Source: Hirudinaria manillensis
Lineage: Eukaryota; Annelida; Clitellata; Hirudinida; Hirudinidae
DNA length: 64,000 nucleotides
NCBI GenBank assembly: GCA_034509925.1
Contig: CM067535.1
Location: 2,918,501-2,982,500 of the forward strand
Reading direction: 5' to 3'
The stretch's first letter is position 1, and each line of letters starts with the position of its first letter. The translations under genes and the position numbers were made by a program. Shown here in pieces: positions 22,101 to 31,514 of the stretch. Below the pieces are notes generated by a model. The model did no database searches. It worked only from the letters and a program-made list of their open reading frames with translations, and was not told where the DNA came from.

Positions 22101-24878
22101 TTCTAAGATAAACATCTTAAACAATTTGTAATATTAAATGTAAAAGTATATATGGCATGCATTCCGAAGATTGGTAGGAATACCAGCAGAAAAAATAAAT
22201 GTAGGTTTGAATTCATACACAAAATAATTAAGTATGTTTTGGATTATTATTTTGATTTTTGGGACTCACTACTAATATCCAGCAAATCGTAACGAAAGCC
22301 AATCTAAACATACCTGTGGAATTTGCCAAAAAATATATGGTCACATTAGTAACATAATAACTATCATCAAGAAGCACTCTCCACCAGGCAAATTCATTGC
22401 TAAAAGATCTGATAATGGTACAAGTGTCCAAATTTCCGTCTACTGAATAGTGAGATGTATTTTTGAAAAATACACCACTTTGTTCTGTTGGTCTATGCAA
22501 AGCCAAATTCACTGAAAGGAATTTAAGAAATTTGTCAATTTAGACTATTAGGATAGGGAATTTCTAAATATCTATCAAACCTGTATTTAATGCAGCGTAC
22601 AAACGAACTTCACATAGAACGAGCATGCCCCTTAGAGGTCCCCTAAACCTCTCAATCATAACAAATTTGACAAAATGAGGATTTTTGCAGGTTAATTTAA
22701 CATATCCCGCTAAAAAAAATTATAATATGAAAACATGTATTATATGATACTTTTAATATAATTGTGTACCTATAAAATTTATTCTTTATTACATGTCGTC
22801 ATGTCAAAATATTTATATTGTAATAACCCGGGGTCCTCAAACTAATTATAGATGGTCAGGTTTATTGGAAATTGTCAGATGCCTTGGAAGATGCACAATG
22901 CTTCGATTGTCTAAGTCTTGAAATCTGCTGTTTCTCTAACTCTCGCTCTGCTTTCCGAGATAAATCCATTTGTCAAGGTTCCTAACCAAAGAGTCTGAAT
23001 AGCACCAATTAATTAATTCTCAAATTATATTGCCACTAAATTTAATTAATTATTAAATTAATTAATCGGCAATATAATTTTATTTATTCTTCAATTTATT
23101 GGATCTAGGGATCCAACACTGCCCTCTCCTTAAATCTGTTCGTCCCGAACAGACATCTATTCCCATTTTCTCAGACTCTCTTCAGGATCACCTGCTCCAC
23201 TTTCTACGCTAGGCAGTTTCCCATCACTCCCGAAATCCCGAGCACTCCCTTCTGTTATCTCCAATGGAGCCGAAACATCCGCTGGTAAATCCTTGGCCTC
23301 TCCCGAAGGCTCCATTTGCTCTATTAACATCTCCGTGAGCTCTCTGGGCCCTGCTAACGTCTCGACCTGATCTTTTGACTCTATGGGCTCCAACGGCGAG
23401 TCCTCTGAGTCCGCCATCACGCACAGCGTTTCTGGAGACACGCACGCACTGTGTTCGGATGTGTCTTCTAAGGACTCCATCCCAATGCTGCCAGAAACTG
23501 TATCTGGAATAACGGACAAGATTTGTTCTTTGTTGGTAACCTTTTTGCAGAGTTCCTCTCCTTGTTCCTCGCAAGATGGAAGCACCACTTTGCTCTCCTC
23601 AAAAGAACCAACAGGACTCTTCTCGGCAGAGTTTCCACCCGAAATCAGAGAGACATCCTGACACGGAACCGTTGTGTTCTTCAAATCACCCATAATACTC
23701 CTAATACACTCCCTCAAATCCTCTGCTAACTCTCTCAGCAACTTACGATATTCAGACACGAATTCGTATTCCTCCAGGTCATGGCCATTCTCTGACAGCC
23801 ATGCCCCAAGTCGCTCCCGTATCTCAGCTTTCGTGCCTGTCGAATCCAGGCCACGCTCTCTCAATTCTTGTCTCAATCGAGGCACGTTCAATTCATCCAA
23901 GTACTTCGGCATCCTTCACTTTTCAACTAAACAAGCTTCTACCTTAGTTACTTTTGGACACCCTTTAACTCTAAATCCCACTCCTGACACCAATGTAATA
24001 ACCCGGGGTCGTCAAACTAATTATAGATGGTCAGATTTATTGAAAGTTGTCAGATGCCTTGGAAGATGCTCAATGCTTCAATTGACTTAATCTTGAAATC
24101 TGCTGTTTCTCTAACTCTCGCTCTGCTTTCCGAGATAAATCCATTTGTCAAGATTCTTAACCAAAAAGTCTGAATAGCACCAATTAATTAATTCTCAAAT
24201 TATATTGCCACTAAATTTAATTAATTATTAAATTAATTAATCGGCAATATAATTTTAATTATTCTTCAATTTATTGGATCTAGGGATCCAACAATATGTA
24301 AATGAAATTACGCAACATATAAGGATTCTGTGTAACAATTATCTAAATGTAACTCAACATTCTAAATAATGATTGCACTCACTAGGATCACTGTTTGCTT
24401 TTATAAATGTGGCGCATAAGGAATGATGGAGTCCATCCAATGATGGAGTTCTTCCAGCATAGATATTCAGATTTTTTATGAAATCTCGATCTGGAAATAA
24501 AAGTCCTAAAACTAAATTTGAAATTGCAAAAGCAATTTTCTATCATAAAATTGTTAAAACAATATCTTAAAATTTATTAACAGTCAACATATTATAGTGT
24601 TACGTCTCATTAAATGCAGAATTTACAATTTTACAAACACGCATCAGATGCAACGAATATTTTAACATCCGTTATGTTATAAAGAGTGTCGAGTTCCAAA
24701 AGCCACCAAGAATTTTCTGCAAGTTCTGGTACTGGATCGGTAATTGAACATGTCTCTGGGTTTCCATCGATTGCCAAACTAGAATTATGGTTCAAGAAAG
24801 GACGCCTTTGAGACGTACTTGAGTGAATCAAATTGACTGAAAGAAACAAATCAGATCATTAAAATGATGTACTTTCAT
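10135..24878 (-). CDS. Gene II: secreted F5/8C-F5/8C-LDLa-SRCR-S1 protease, start damaged
   Basis: Fourteen exons: 24639-24878, 24383-24490, 22581-22709, 22314-22511, 21648-21953, 21422-21556, 21274-21360, 20846-21170, 18840-18950, 18699-18757, 18366-18552, 10741-11018, 10375-10553, 10135-10308. Domain order is as in gene I, with the protease domain complete: His (TSAHC), Asp (YHDIALLRL) and Ser (GDSGGP), stop TGA ending at 10135. Exon 1 is 240 bp rather than 244. A 4-bp deletion in the signal peptide puts the ATG at 24878 out of frame. The altered sequence now ends in TTTCTTTCAG, a good splice-acceptor shape, so use of an alternative first exon is possible. Introns carry a Ty3 composite, an RS-type LTR element and a family B element. 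Residue 189 (chymotrypsin numbering) is Asn. All exons after the first are open. Confidence 0.78.
11203..12656 (+). CDS. pol: A2a integrase, open reading frame (5'-truncated polyprotein)
   Basis: The frame is open from the deletion junction (GQIHNNADALSRRP, end of RNase H); the first internal ATG gives a 418-residue ORF from 11400. It shows the integrase HHCC zinc finger (TSGGHLGVNKT...CRNCNNCATSKG), the DDE core (ALDIAGPFP, HSDQGRNFES, DGMVERFNRTME) and a GPY/F module (WEGPYRIIKKIN), ending at TAA 12656. The catalytic triad looks intact. With no gag, protease or RT in the same unit, it could act only as a source of integrase if expressed. Confidence 0.85.
12634..12660 (+). promoter_or_regulatory. 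Pre-PPT hairpin and polypurine tract (A2a)
   Basis: A perfect 7-bp inverted repeat CTGTTCG-GGA-CGAACAG (12634-12650) is followed by ATTTAAGGAGGGGG before the LTR. The purine run is the expected plus-strand primer. The hairpin is shared with family B. Confidence 0.7.
12668..12889 (+). repeat. A2 middle LTR
   Basis: A 222-bp TGTTGGATCC...TTACAACA LTR with an AT-rich TTAATTAA palindrome near its start and a CAATAAAG signal. It serves as 3' LTR of A2a and 5' LTR of A2b. Confidence 0.92.
12891..12909 (+). promoter_or_regulatory. Primer binding site, tRNA-Leu type (A2b)
   Basis: TGGTGTCAGGAGTGGGATT begins one base after the LTR. Its complement is AATCCCACTCCTGACACCA, matching the 3' end of animal tRNA-Leu (CAG/CAA type) including CCA, as I recall those tRNAs. 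Confidence 0.8.
12969..14192 (+). pseudogene. gag: A2b gag, frameshifted before the zinc knuckle
   Basis: 407-residue frame: SAP-like head (LRVPDLRRELRNRGL, residues about 8-45), a coiled coil with four LRSD 11-mers and three FQ repeats (about 70-190), and a capsid-like region (GQGPWAVFRHQFETAAERNK, about 225-380). A missing A in GTAAAGAAATTG near 14130 shifts the frame, so the CCHC knuckle lies in the next ORF. Single-frame gag-pro copies exist at 41447-43456, which suggests one continuous polyprotein in the intact element. Confidence 0.85.
14189..15346 (+). pseudogene. pol: A2b zinc knuckle, aspartic protease and linker
   Basis: The frame carries CFRCNKPGHLAREC (nucleocapsid knuckle), then a retropepsin-like protease with LVIDTGASTSIV and the closing motif ECILGLDFMRRYG. 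A linker leads to RT. A small deletion near 15293-15310 shifts the frame just before RT. The protease active site looks intact. Retropepsin cuts the polyprotein in this family. Confidence 0.85.
15370..16770 (+). pseudogene. pol: A2b reverse transcriptase and RNase H
   Basis: 466-residue frame: RT motifs VLVKKKDGSLRFCVDYRKLN, FSTLDLKSGYWQ, FGLCNAPATFERLM and the catalytic VYLDDIIVVG, then RNase H (ILDTDASNCGIGAVLSQ; RELLAAVESMKHF; FLLRTDHASLRW; NNADALSRRP). The order RT-RH-IN and the YLDD motif are typical of Ty3-type elements. An 8-bp deletion at about 16721 shifts the frame before integrase. The RT and RH active-site residues look intact. Confidence 0.88.
16700..17968 (+). CDS. pol: A2b integrase region
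   Basis: 422-residue open frame after the 8-bp deletion: HHCC finger, DDE core (ALDIAGPFP; HSDQGRNFES; DGMVERFNRTME), GPY/F module, TAA at 17966-17968. It is near-identical to A2a. It is separated from RT by the frameshift, so it would need readthrough or its own initiation. Confidence 0.82.
   Translation: MHPYYSGWVKPDWQQIAEHGEVTKSYWAQWDSLRISNGLLHRKWETEDGTDYHLQIVLPRSCVSEVLQEFHNGTSGGHLGVNKTIRKVRERFYWLHYKQDVEEWCRNCNNCATSKGPQKKTKGLMQHYNVGVPFERIALDIAGPFPASKKGNRYILVISDYFTKWTEAFALPNQEAENVADALVNNWISRFGVPLELHSDQGRNFESKIVQELCENLGIHKTRTTALHPQSDGMVERFNRTMEQYLSKMVCEQQDDWDRYLPLFLMAYRTAVHKTTGSSPSKMTFGREIRLPADMMFGRAEEPKSACDYVSSLRNTLADTHQVARKNISVNSDQAKARYDRQANDISFKENELVWLYNPQRKKRKSPKLQKDWEGPYRIIKKINDVVYRIQKSARTRMKVVHSNRLAKYHGETEQPVRDEQI
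17946..17976 (+). promoter_or_regulatory. Pre-PPT hairpin and polypurine tract (A2b)
   Basis: The inverted repeat CTGTTCG-GGA-CGAACAG at 17946-17962 is followed by the purine run AAGGAGGGGG (17967-17976) just before the LTR. Confidence 0.7.
17980..18201 (+). repeat. A2 3' LTR
   Basis: 222 bp, TGTTGGATCC...GGGTTACAACA, very similar to the middle LTR 12668-12889. Confidence 0.92.
19121..19303 (+). repeat. C1 5' LTR
   Basis: TG...CA, 183 bp, with an AATAAAG signal around 19230. Its partner is 20524-20701. Confidence 0.9.
19304..19326 (+). promoter_or_regulatory. C1 primer binding site and degenerate gag start
   Basis: TGGCGACGAGGATGAC follows the LTR after one base. It is a CCA-complementary tRNA primer site different from the tRNA-Leu type of families A and B; I do not assign the tRNA. 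The following frame opens MTNAQELSVAEMFMMF, then hits stops. Confidence 0.6.
19490..20515 (+). CDS. C1 ORF: 42-residue repeats plus arginine/serine-rich tail, unknown function
   Basis: 341 residues. Residues about 8-135 hold three 42-residue repeats built on PVHCDAWKEE...VLGEAQEE...KVSAET; the CCTGTCCACTGCGAT anchors are exactly 126 bp apart (19523, 19649, 19775). An acidic stretch follows (PLPQEEEEETEDCC, about 160). The tail (about 215-300) is a basic SR/RS-rich region (SRSRSYHRRYRSRSRSRS) like those of splicing factors. It ends just before the polypurine tract. Position suggests a remodelled gag; an RNA-binding or nuclear role is only a guess. No polymerase is encoded. Confidence 0.7.
   Translation: MLSADTVIDPIPVHCDAWREEVGSGNTPLVVMGEAQVEPKMGKVSTDTVAAPKPVHCDTWKEEEWSKGTPFDVLGEAQEESILRKVSAETLVATTPVHCDAWKEEEERSNVDPVERVNELQDEPGKTVDADPVVVEDRSAFGDSRDFPSKEARNPLPQEEEEETEDCCSNHTGQERGNVDGSVVLVGSKWMSRVPRRSYSVHEQGNSIGQNGDKRRRFHSCNLSHSNDDRGSRSRSYHRRYRSRSRSRSHDRCRSDKYDDKKGNSRKSVSRRKRHADDKEEQIEKSARQREWCWPFDRSKSMVEKHSQEDAMPKPAIRSTRHRSPPKRLVIDASKKIYDYK
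20524..20701 (+). repeat. C1 3' LTR
   Basis: TGTTGTGGGTAATG...ATACAACA, 178 bp, preceded by GAGGGGGAGG. It differs from the 5' LTR by several substitutions and small indels near its start. Confidence 0.9.
22819..23118 (-). repeat. B1 LTR (3' LTR of the minus-strand element)
   Basis: 300-bp LTR reading TGTTGGATCC...GGGTTATTACA on the minus strand. Pair of 23994-24293. Confidence 0.9.
23157..23912 (-). pseudogene. B1 SAP-domain gag-like ORF, internally deleted
   Basis: 251 residues. The first about 50 form a SAP-like motif (LNVPRLRQELRERGLDSTG; GAWLSENGHDLEEYEF) homologous to the start of family A Gag. The rest is acidic and rich in E, S and P, with degenerate repeats and no zinc knuckle, capsid or enzyme motif. 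Compared with B2, the middle repeats and about 170 bp near the C-terminus are deleted and the frame ends PEESLRKWE. The SAP motif suggests nucleic-acid binding. Confidence 0.75.
23994..24293 (-). repeat. B1 LTR (5' LTR of the minus-strand element)
   Basis: Pair of 22819-23118. The primer-site complement CACTCCTGACACCA lies immediately to its left. Confidence 0.9.
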
Positions 24879-26366
24879 TTAAATTGATAAATTGAACGTG
24901 GGTTTTTGTAATCTGTTTCGTTTGTTTTAAGACATTTGTTAGCTTATCATTATATTCTCTTTACCCTGAGTTTGGACGAAAATTCTTTCTCAAGGGGACA
25001 TTTTGCAATTTTTTAAGTATTTTATAAAAATTCTGTTGAAATTATTTCATGCCTGGCATACGATTTCTTTTAAAATTCATTACATATATCCATGCTATAA
25101 TCATATCTGTAATTTATAATCATTATCATATCCATTCTATATTTACATTTGGAGATAAACACTTTTAAATTTAATTATATTAACTTCAACTTTTATTTAA
25201 ATTGTAAATTTTAAACCCACTCCGCACAACTGCTACGCTGTGGATTGACAAAATAATTACATAAAAATTACTCGAATGCATACTTTAAATTATAATTAAA
25301 GAAATCCTGTCAGAACTGTGAGGCCAACACATTTTGCTTTTATAAATGCTGCAAGTTATTGTGGAGTTCTTATCTCGTTTATTAAAAGTGATGGATTAGT
25401 TCTGACAAACCCACATTAATTCTGAATTGTCGCGTCTAGGGGAATATGTTGAATACGTTGTTCATTATTAATCAGCACTTCAATCAATTTTACCAATCGT
25501 AGAATTAAGTTTCAGTCACTTAATTTCTACTTTGGTGAAATTTAAATTAGTTAACAAATAATTTAATTTATTTCCTTTGATGAAACTGAAGAATCACTGC
25601 TTTTACCGGGATTTCAAAGCAGAAATGATCAGACCGACTTAATGGTTCCCAAGCTTAATATCATGACTTAATGTACATTAGCATAGAAGAATATTATTTT
25701 GCAACCTAGTGTATAACTAGCGTTGGGCAATAATTACGAATCGTAATTCTTAATTTATTGTGTCACTAACGACATTCCGAAACTATTGTAACCTCATTTA
25801 ATGAGATGATTTCTCAGGACTCGCGAAAACAAATTTGCTAATAAATCAAGCTTCCATAAAAGATATTTACTCAATATAATTTAATAACATTTCATTATTT
25901 GACCCAATTTAAGTCATTGGCACTTTTTTTACTGCACATAAACATTCGCAATCACTTTTGGTTTATTTACTTTTGATATATATTCCAACATCTTTTAACG
26001 TTTTCGTAAATATGGTTATTGTGAAATTGAGAAAAATGAATTAATTAAGATTACAATGTAACACCACATTACGATGTATGTGACTGGAGGTATTATCGTT
26101 TACCTAGCTCTGCCGATTTCATATGTTGCTGTCATTTCTTATTGAAATACTAAAAGAAATTTAATTGTTAAGAGAAAAAAATTTTTTTTTTAAATTAAAG
26201 ACATCATCTATTGATAATTTTCTTTTTTAAAAAAATGTCATTCAAACTAAAATCACCTTTATTAATAAATAGCAAATAATTGTCGACTTTTGGTAAAAGG
26301 CTTATTGTGCATTGGCATTATAAATATATTTCATAATTATTATGTTGATTCAGAATAATGATTAAC
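24879..26366. other. Upstream flank of gene II
   Basis: AT-rich noncoding sequence aligning with the flanks of genes III (46351-47560) and IV (58251-59071). It contains the conserved block 25212-25260. No ORF of note. Confidence 0.6.
25212..25260 (-). promoter_or_regulatory. Conserved upstream block, gene II
   Basis: Same CCCACTCCGCACAACTGCTA / CGCTGTGGATTGACA block about 350 bp upstream of the ATG as in the other copies. Confidence 0.4.
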
Positions 26367-26674
26367 CTTTTGTTTCGCCTTTTGAGTAAACGTGCACATC
26401 ACATAGCACCATCCATCTTGGCCTTGCCCCGGCAAACTTTCTAATTGTGACCGAACATCCGAGGTATGGCCTTTTACAGGAAATGTTTATTGCTCCTCCT
26501 AAAAACAATTTTGACTTTGCATCTTGAACCTGTCTTTGGTCCAGCACTCACATGACAAACTCACTGTGGTCAACTTTGTCATGTTAATATTCGGAATGAC
26601 CGCCTGTGTGTGTTTCATACCGATCTTCCTCGTTTGAAACATATATGTACGTGTTTTTTTTTTAGCAAATTGAT
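26367..26674 (-). pseudogene. Decayed isolated exon 5 (second F5/8C domain)
   Basis: Matches exon 5 of genes I-IV (KLFLGGAINISCKRPYLGC, RPRWMVLCDVHVYSKGE), with the acceptor and donor contexts still visible. At least one frameshift breaks it near 26545. No other exons of a gene surround it, so it is a fragment of an extra or partially duplicated paralogue. Confidence 0.75.
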
Positions 26675-26968
26675 CTAATAATGATGTTTTAATAACTAGC
26701 AAGGAGTCTTATAACGATTTATAAATTTGTCATAATAATTCCCTTTTGAGTCGGAGACATATGATAGTTGTATTAAGCCTGAGAGGTCATCTAATTGTAA
26801 TTGCTAAGTGTTATTTTTGGATTCTTGCCTCACGATTTAAATTTATTAGTAACGATAAATTCACATTTATTTTGTACTCATTGAAATATGCTTATTTCAT
26901 TCACTTTAGTTTCCAAATAAAATAAAAGGCTTAAATATAAGATTTTTAATGACAATTTAAGTACATAT

Positions 26969-27190
26969 TGTTGGATCCCTGACATTAATTAATTAATTAT
27001 TTAATTAATTAATTAAGTTTAGTTAATATTCAGAATCTTTTATTTCGAAGTCGTATCTAGCGATTCGAGTCATTAAGTAGTTCCGATCGGGACAAGCAAT
27101 CGACCAAATCGTCCAGCCGTATTTACCATTAGTTAAATCCAATAAAGATATCCTTACGTTAATTAATTCATCAGACCCCGGGTTACAACA
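26969..27190 (+). repeat. A3 5' LTR
   Basis: 222 bp, TGTTGGATCC...GGGTTACAACA, followed by TTGGTGTCAGGAGTGGGATT. Confidence 0.92.
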
Positions 27191-27270
27191 TTGGTGTCAG
27201 GAGTGGGATTTAGCGTCGTAAAGGGATATCGATTCACTAGAGGTAAAGACAGCGAGTTTCAACGACAGAA

Positions 27271-28600
27271 ATGGGACCTAAGATACTGGACGAGTTGCGC
27301 GTTTTCGATTTAAAACGGGAACTAAGAAATCGAAGCCTGGATGCAAATGGTCTAAAAGCCGAACTACAAGAACGGCTCGAGAAGTGGCTTTTGGAAAATA
27401 ATCATGATCCATCAGAGTATGGATTTGAGGATCCAAAAAAGAAAGAAGGATCTGAAGCCCTTCGGTTAGCTATTAAATCCGATATGGATGCTTTGCGGTC
27501 AGATATGAAATGCGACATTGATGATTTGCGGTCGGACATGAAATCCGATATAGCCAACTTCCAGGTAGCCATGGATGTTTTACGGGAGCAGGTAAAGACA
27601 GACGTAGCCAAATTCCAGACATCCATGGATGTTCTGTGGGAAGAGGTAAGAACTGATGCAGCCAAATTCCAGACATCCATGGAAAAGGTAAAAACTGACG
27701 TAGCCAACCTCAGATCATCCAAGGAAATGGCCGACCTTAGAAAGGTTAAAGCAGAATTAGATGCACTAAAAGAAGAGCAGAGGAGGGAAATAGAGAAGTT
27801 TAAGAAGTACAATGAATCAAAAATAGAGACATATGGAAGAGAGAAAACAACGAGACCCCCACTATTCGACGGACAAGGGCCATGGGCAGTGTTCAGACAT
27901 CAGTTTGAAATTGCCACTGAACGTAACAAGTGGACCGAAGAGGAAAAAGCAACAGAGCTGATAATGGTACAGCGAGGAAGGGCAGCCGAGCTTTTGCAAA
28001 CAATGCTACACTGTAAAGCCTATTCAGAAATAGTAGAAGCAATGGAAAGAAGATTTGGGAATGGCCACATGCTGGAAGTACATAAAAACGAATTAAAAGA
28101 CCGTACGCAAAAACAGGGCGAATCACTCCAAGAATTAGAGGCTAATGTCAGAAGGCTCGCATACCTACCACCCAGGACAGTCAACAGATTTCATTGAAAA
28201 CATTGTAACTGACGCCTTCATTGATGGGATAAGGGATGTGGAAACAAAAATGGCATTAAAAATACATGGAAAGAAGGCCAGCCACGAAGCATTGGCGTTT
28301 GCAATCTCAATGGAGGCGGCAAGAGCTTCATTCCAAAGCAGCTTGAATGTAAAGAAAATTGAAGCACAAGAAGACGAAGACAAGGAAAAAGACAATGATA
28401 AAGACAGTGAGATAATTAGAAAAATAGCCCAACAAATCAATAACCTCAGCAAACCTCAAGGAAAATCAAGGTTCCAAGAAGTAGATAGAAGACCAAGGTG
28501 CTTCAGATGTAACAAGCCTGGCCATTTAGCCCGAGATTGCAGAACGATATTTCCCCCAAAACAACAGTACTGGGGAAGATCGTACAATCAGGAAAACTAG
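27271..28600 (+). pseudogene. gag: A3 gag, frameshifted
   Basis: The first frame 27271-28197 holds the SAP head (LRVFDLKRELRNRSL), a short coiled coil (two LRSD 11-mers, three FQ repeats) and the capsid-like region. The CTACCACCCAGG frameshift near 28175 moves the knuckle (CFRCNKPGHLARDC) to 28145-28600. The junction is the same as in A1, so the two share a defective ancestor. Confidence 0.85.
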
Positions 28601-29962
28601 AAGCTACCGGTTTTGCGGGGCAAAGTTCGGTTCAGCAAACTCGAAATGCCCCACTTATCTTTCACTTTACAGCACTAGGGAAAGAATCATCGCTGGGAGT
28701 TAAAGGGAAAATAGGAGGGAATGAATACAATATGGTAATAGACCCAGGGGCATCTGCATCCATTATCCAACCAAAGTTAGCAGAAAGCAGTAAAATAACC
28801 GTAGCCAAAAATTACAAGCTAAAAACAGCCACAGGGGAATTAGTGCCAGTCCAGGGAACCACAGCTATTACAGTAGATTTAGGAGGCAAGTCATTCAAAC
28901 AAGAATTCATGATAGCCAATATCACAGATGAATGTATACTGGGATTGGATTTCATGCGACGTTACGGAATTTCCATTGACATGAAGGGCGGTACCCTTCA
29001 ACAAGGACCGATGGAGATTCCTTTAAATTACGGGGGTACAGAAATCAAAGACACGTTCGTAAAAGTATTACAAAACGAGACCATCCCGGCACAGTCAGAA
29101 AGCTTAATTTGGGGCGGGCTAGAAGGTGACTATACAAAATTTGGTATAGGAGCAGTCGAAGATCAATCGGGCATTGGCCAAGGACTACTAATAGGACGAG
29201 CACTAGTCAAACTGAACACCGGCAGAGTTCCACTGAGGGTAATGAATCTATCTGACCAGGACCGACAGATCAAAGCAGGAACACCTATCGCACTTTGCAG
29301 GAACCTAGAACACATATTAACATTAGATGGAAGTGGAAATAAGCATATCAAAAGAGATACCATGTCTAAACCATTAATGGACAATCTCCTGAAAGATTTA
29401 GACAAAACTCTACAAAAAGAACATTATCAACAAGCGAAAAATCTGCTTAGCGAATTTCAGGATATAATGGCTGAACAGGACAGCCCTTTGGGTAGGACTA
29501 ACCTCGTGCAACATCAAATAAATACGGCCGGTGCTAAACCCATTCGACAAAACCCCCGTCCACTTCCTTTAGCTACAAGAGCAAACGCCAAGGAAATGAT
29601 AAAAGAAATGCAAGACCAAGGGGTTATTGAACCGTCAAATAGCCCCTGGAGCTCACCGGTGGTACTCGTTAAGAAGAAAGATGGATCACTTCGTTTTTGT
29701 GTCGACTATAGAAAGCTGAACGAAATGACACTTAAGGACAGCTACCCCTTACCTAGAATCGATGATACTTTAGACACTCTCTCGGGATCAAAAATTTTTT
29801 CCACATTACATCTCAAAAGTGGTTACTGGCAAGTGGAGTTACATCCTGACGATAAGGAAAAAACGGCCTTCTCGACAGGTGAAGGATTATGGCAATTCAC
29901 TGTCATGCCGTTCGGGCTATGCAATGCCCCCGCGACGTTTGAAAGATTAATGGAACATATAC
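28537..29962 (+). pseudogene. pol: A3 protease and first half of RT
   Basis: The protease active site reads VIDPGASAS, where working copies have DTG. RT starts normally (VLVKKKDGSLRFCVDYRKLN), but motif A reads STLHLKSGYW, so the catalytic Asp is His. The frame is cut by B2 after the FERLMEHI segment. Both changes would inactivate the enzymes in known retroelement families. Confidence 0.85.
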
Positions 29963-30260
29963 TGTAATAACCCAGGGTCCTCAAACTAATTATAGAAGGT
30001 CAGGTTTATTGAAAGTTGTCAGATGGCTTGGAAGATGCACGATGCTTCAAATGTCGAAGTCTTGAAATCTGCTGTTTCTATTACTCTCGCTCTACTTTCC
30101 GATATAAATCCATTTGTCAAAGGTACATAACCAAAGAGTCTGAATAGCACCAATTTAATTCTCAAATTATATTGCCACTAAATTTAATTAATTATTAAAA
30201 TAATTAATCGGCAATATAATTTTAAATATTATTCAATTTATTGGATCTAGGGATCCAACA
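29963..30260 (-). repeat. B2 LTR (3' in element sense)
   Basis: 298 bp; pair of 31515-31811. Confidence 0.92.
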
Positions 30261-31433
30261 CTGCCCCCTCCTTAAATCTGTTCGTCCCGAACAGACATCT
30301 ATTCCCATTTTCATTTTTACTCTCGGAATAGGATCCGATCTTCCAACAATCTCATGGCTGCAAATCCCAGATCCATTTGCTTTGTCATCTTCTGGGATTT
30401 CTGTCTCCTCCCTTTTACTTCTGCGTCCCGCAAGTTTCAGCCGCGGAACATCGCCATTTCTATGCACACTCTCCTGCTCCACGATGTCGCCAGATCCCAG
30501 ACTCTCCTCAGGATCACCTGCTCCACTTTCCATGCTAGGCACTCTCCTGAAATCCCGAGCACTCCCTTCTGTTATTTCCAATGGAGCCGAAACATCCGCT
30601 GGTAAATCCATGGGCTGTTCTGTAGACTCTACTTGTTCCACCATCAAATCCGTGTGCTCCACCGGCAACTCCACGTGACTCATCAGTAACTCCTCGAGCT
30701 GCACCAACAACTCCACATGATCCACCGGCAATCCCACAGGCTCCTCCGAAAGCCCCACTTGCTCCACTAAAACCTCCGTGAGCTCTCTGGGCCCTGCTGA
30801 CGACTCGACCTGATCTGGTAACTTTATGGGCTCCAACGTCGAGTTCTCTAAGTCTGCCATCACGCACAGAGTTTCTGGAGACACGCACGCACTGTGGTTG
30901 GATGTGCCTTCTAATGACTCCATCCCAATGCTGCCAGAAACGGTACTTGGAACATCAGAACTCTTCTCAGTAGAGTTTCCACCAGAAACCAAAGAGGCAT
31001 CCTGACGCGGAATCGCTGTGTTTTCCAAATCGCCCCTAATAGTCCTCCTAGAGTTCTCTACAAACTTTCTCCGCCACTTACTATATTCGGACTCGAATTC
31101 AAAAGAACCAACAGGACTCTTCTCGGCAGAGTCTTCACCCGAAGCCAACGAGACATCCTGGCACGGAACCGCTCTGTTTTTCAAATCACCCCTAATACTC
31201 CTAATACATTCCCTCATCTCATCTACGGACGTTTTCATAAAATCAAGAAATTCATCCATCTTTTTATGGGATGGATTCTCGAATTCGTATTCCTCTGGGT
31301 CATGGCCATTCTCTGTCAGCCATGTCCCAAGTCGCTCTCGTATCTCAGCTTTCGTGCCTTTCCAATCCAGGCCACGCTCTCTCAATTCTTGTCTCAATCG
31401 AGGCACGTACAATTCATCCAAGTACTTCGGCAT
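30222..31433 (-). CDS. B2 SAP-domain gag-like protein, longest family B ORF
   Basis: 403 residues from ATG 31433. Residues about 5-50 are a SAP-like motif (LYVPRLRQELRERGLDWKG). From about 60 to 290 it is acidic, with repeated modules (VPCQDVSLASGEDSAEKSPV; VELPVEH, VEQVESTEQ). From about 320 it is basic (RRSKREETEIPEDDKANGSG) and ends in GRTDLRRG, running into the LTR. There is no capsid, zinc knuckle, protease or polymerase. It probably derives from the N-terminus of a family A-like Gag. Role unknown; packaging or nuclear targeting of the element RNA is a hypothesis. Confidence 0.75.
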   Translation of the reverse strand: MPKYLDELYVPRLRQELRERGLDWKGTKAEIRERLGTWLTENGHDPEEYEFENPSHKKMDEFLDFMKTSVDEMRECIRSIRGDLKNRAVPCQDVSLASGEDSAEKSPVGSFEFESEYSKWRRKFVENSRRTIRGDLENTAIPRQDASLVSGGNSTEKSSDVPSTVSGSIGMESLEGTSNHSACVSPETLCVMADLENSTLEPIKLPDQVESSAGPRELTEVLVEQVGLSEEPVGLPVDHVELLVQLEELLMSHVELPVEHTDLMVEQVESTEQPMDLPADVSAPLEITEGSARDFRRVPSMESGAGDPEESLGSGDIVEQESVHRNGDVPRLKLAGRRSKREETEIPEDDKANGSGICSHEIVGRSDPIPRVKMKMGIDVCSGRTDLRRGQCWIPRSNKLNNI

Positions 31434-31514
31434 CGTTCACTTTTCAACTAAACAAGCTTCTACTTTAGTTACTTTTGGATACCCTTTAACTCTAAATCCA
31501 ACTCCTGACACCAA

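Larger units (their letters stand above)
22819..24293 (-). mobile_element. Family B non-autonomous LTR element B1
   Basis: LTRs at 22819-23118 and 23994-24293 (300 bp each), ATAT duplication (22815-22818, 24294-24297). Read on the minus strand: LTR, tRNA-Leu-type primer site (revcomp of CCCACTCCTGACACCA), SAP-domain ORF, hairpin 23136-23152, purine tract, LTR. It carries an internal deletion near 23168 relative to B2 and B4. It sits in intron 2 of gene II. Confidence 0.9.
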
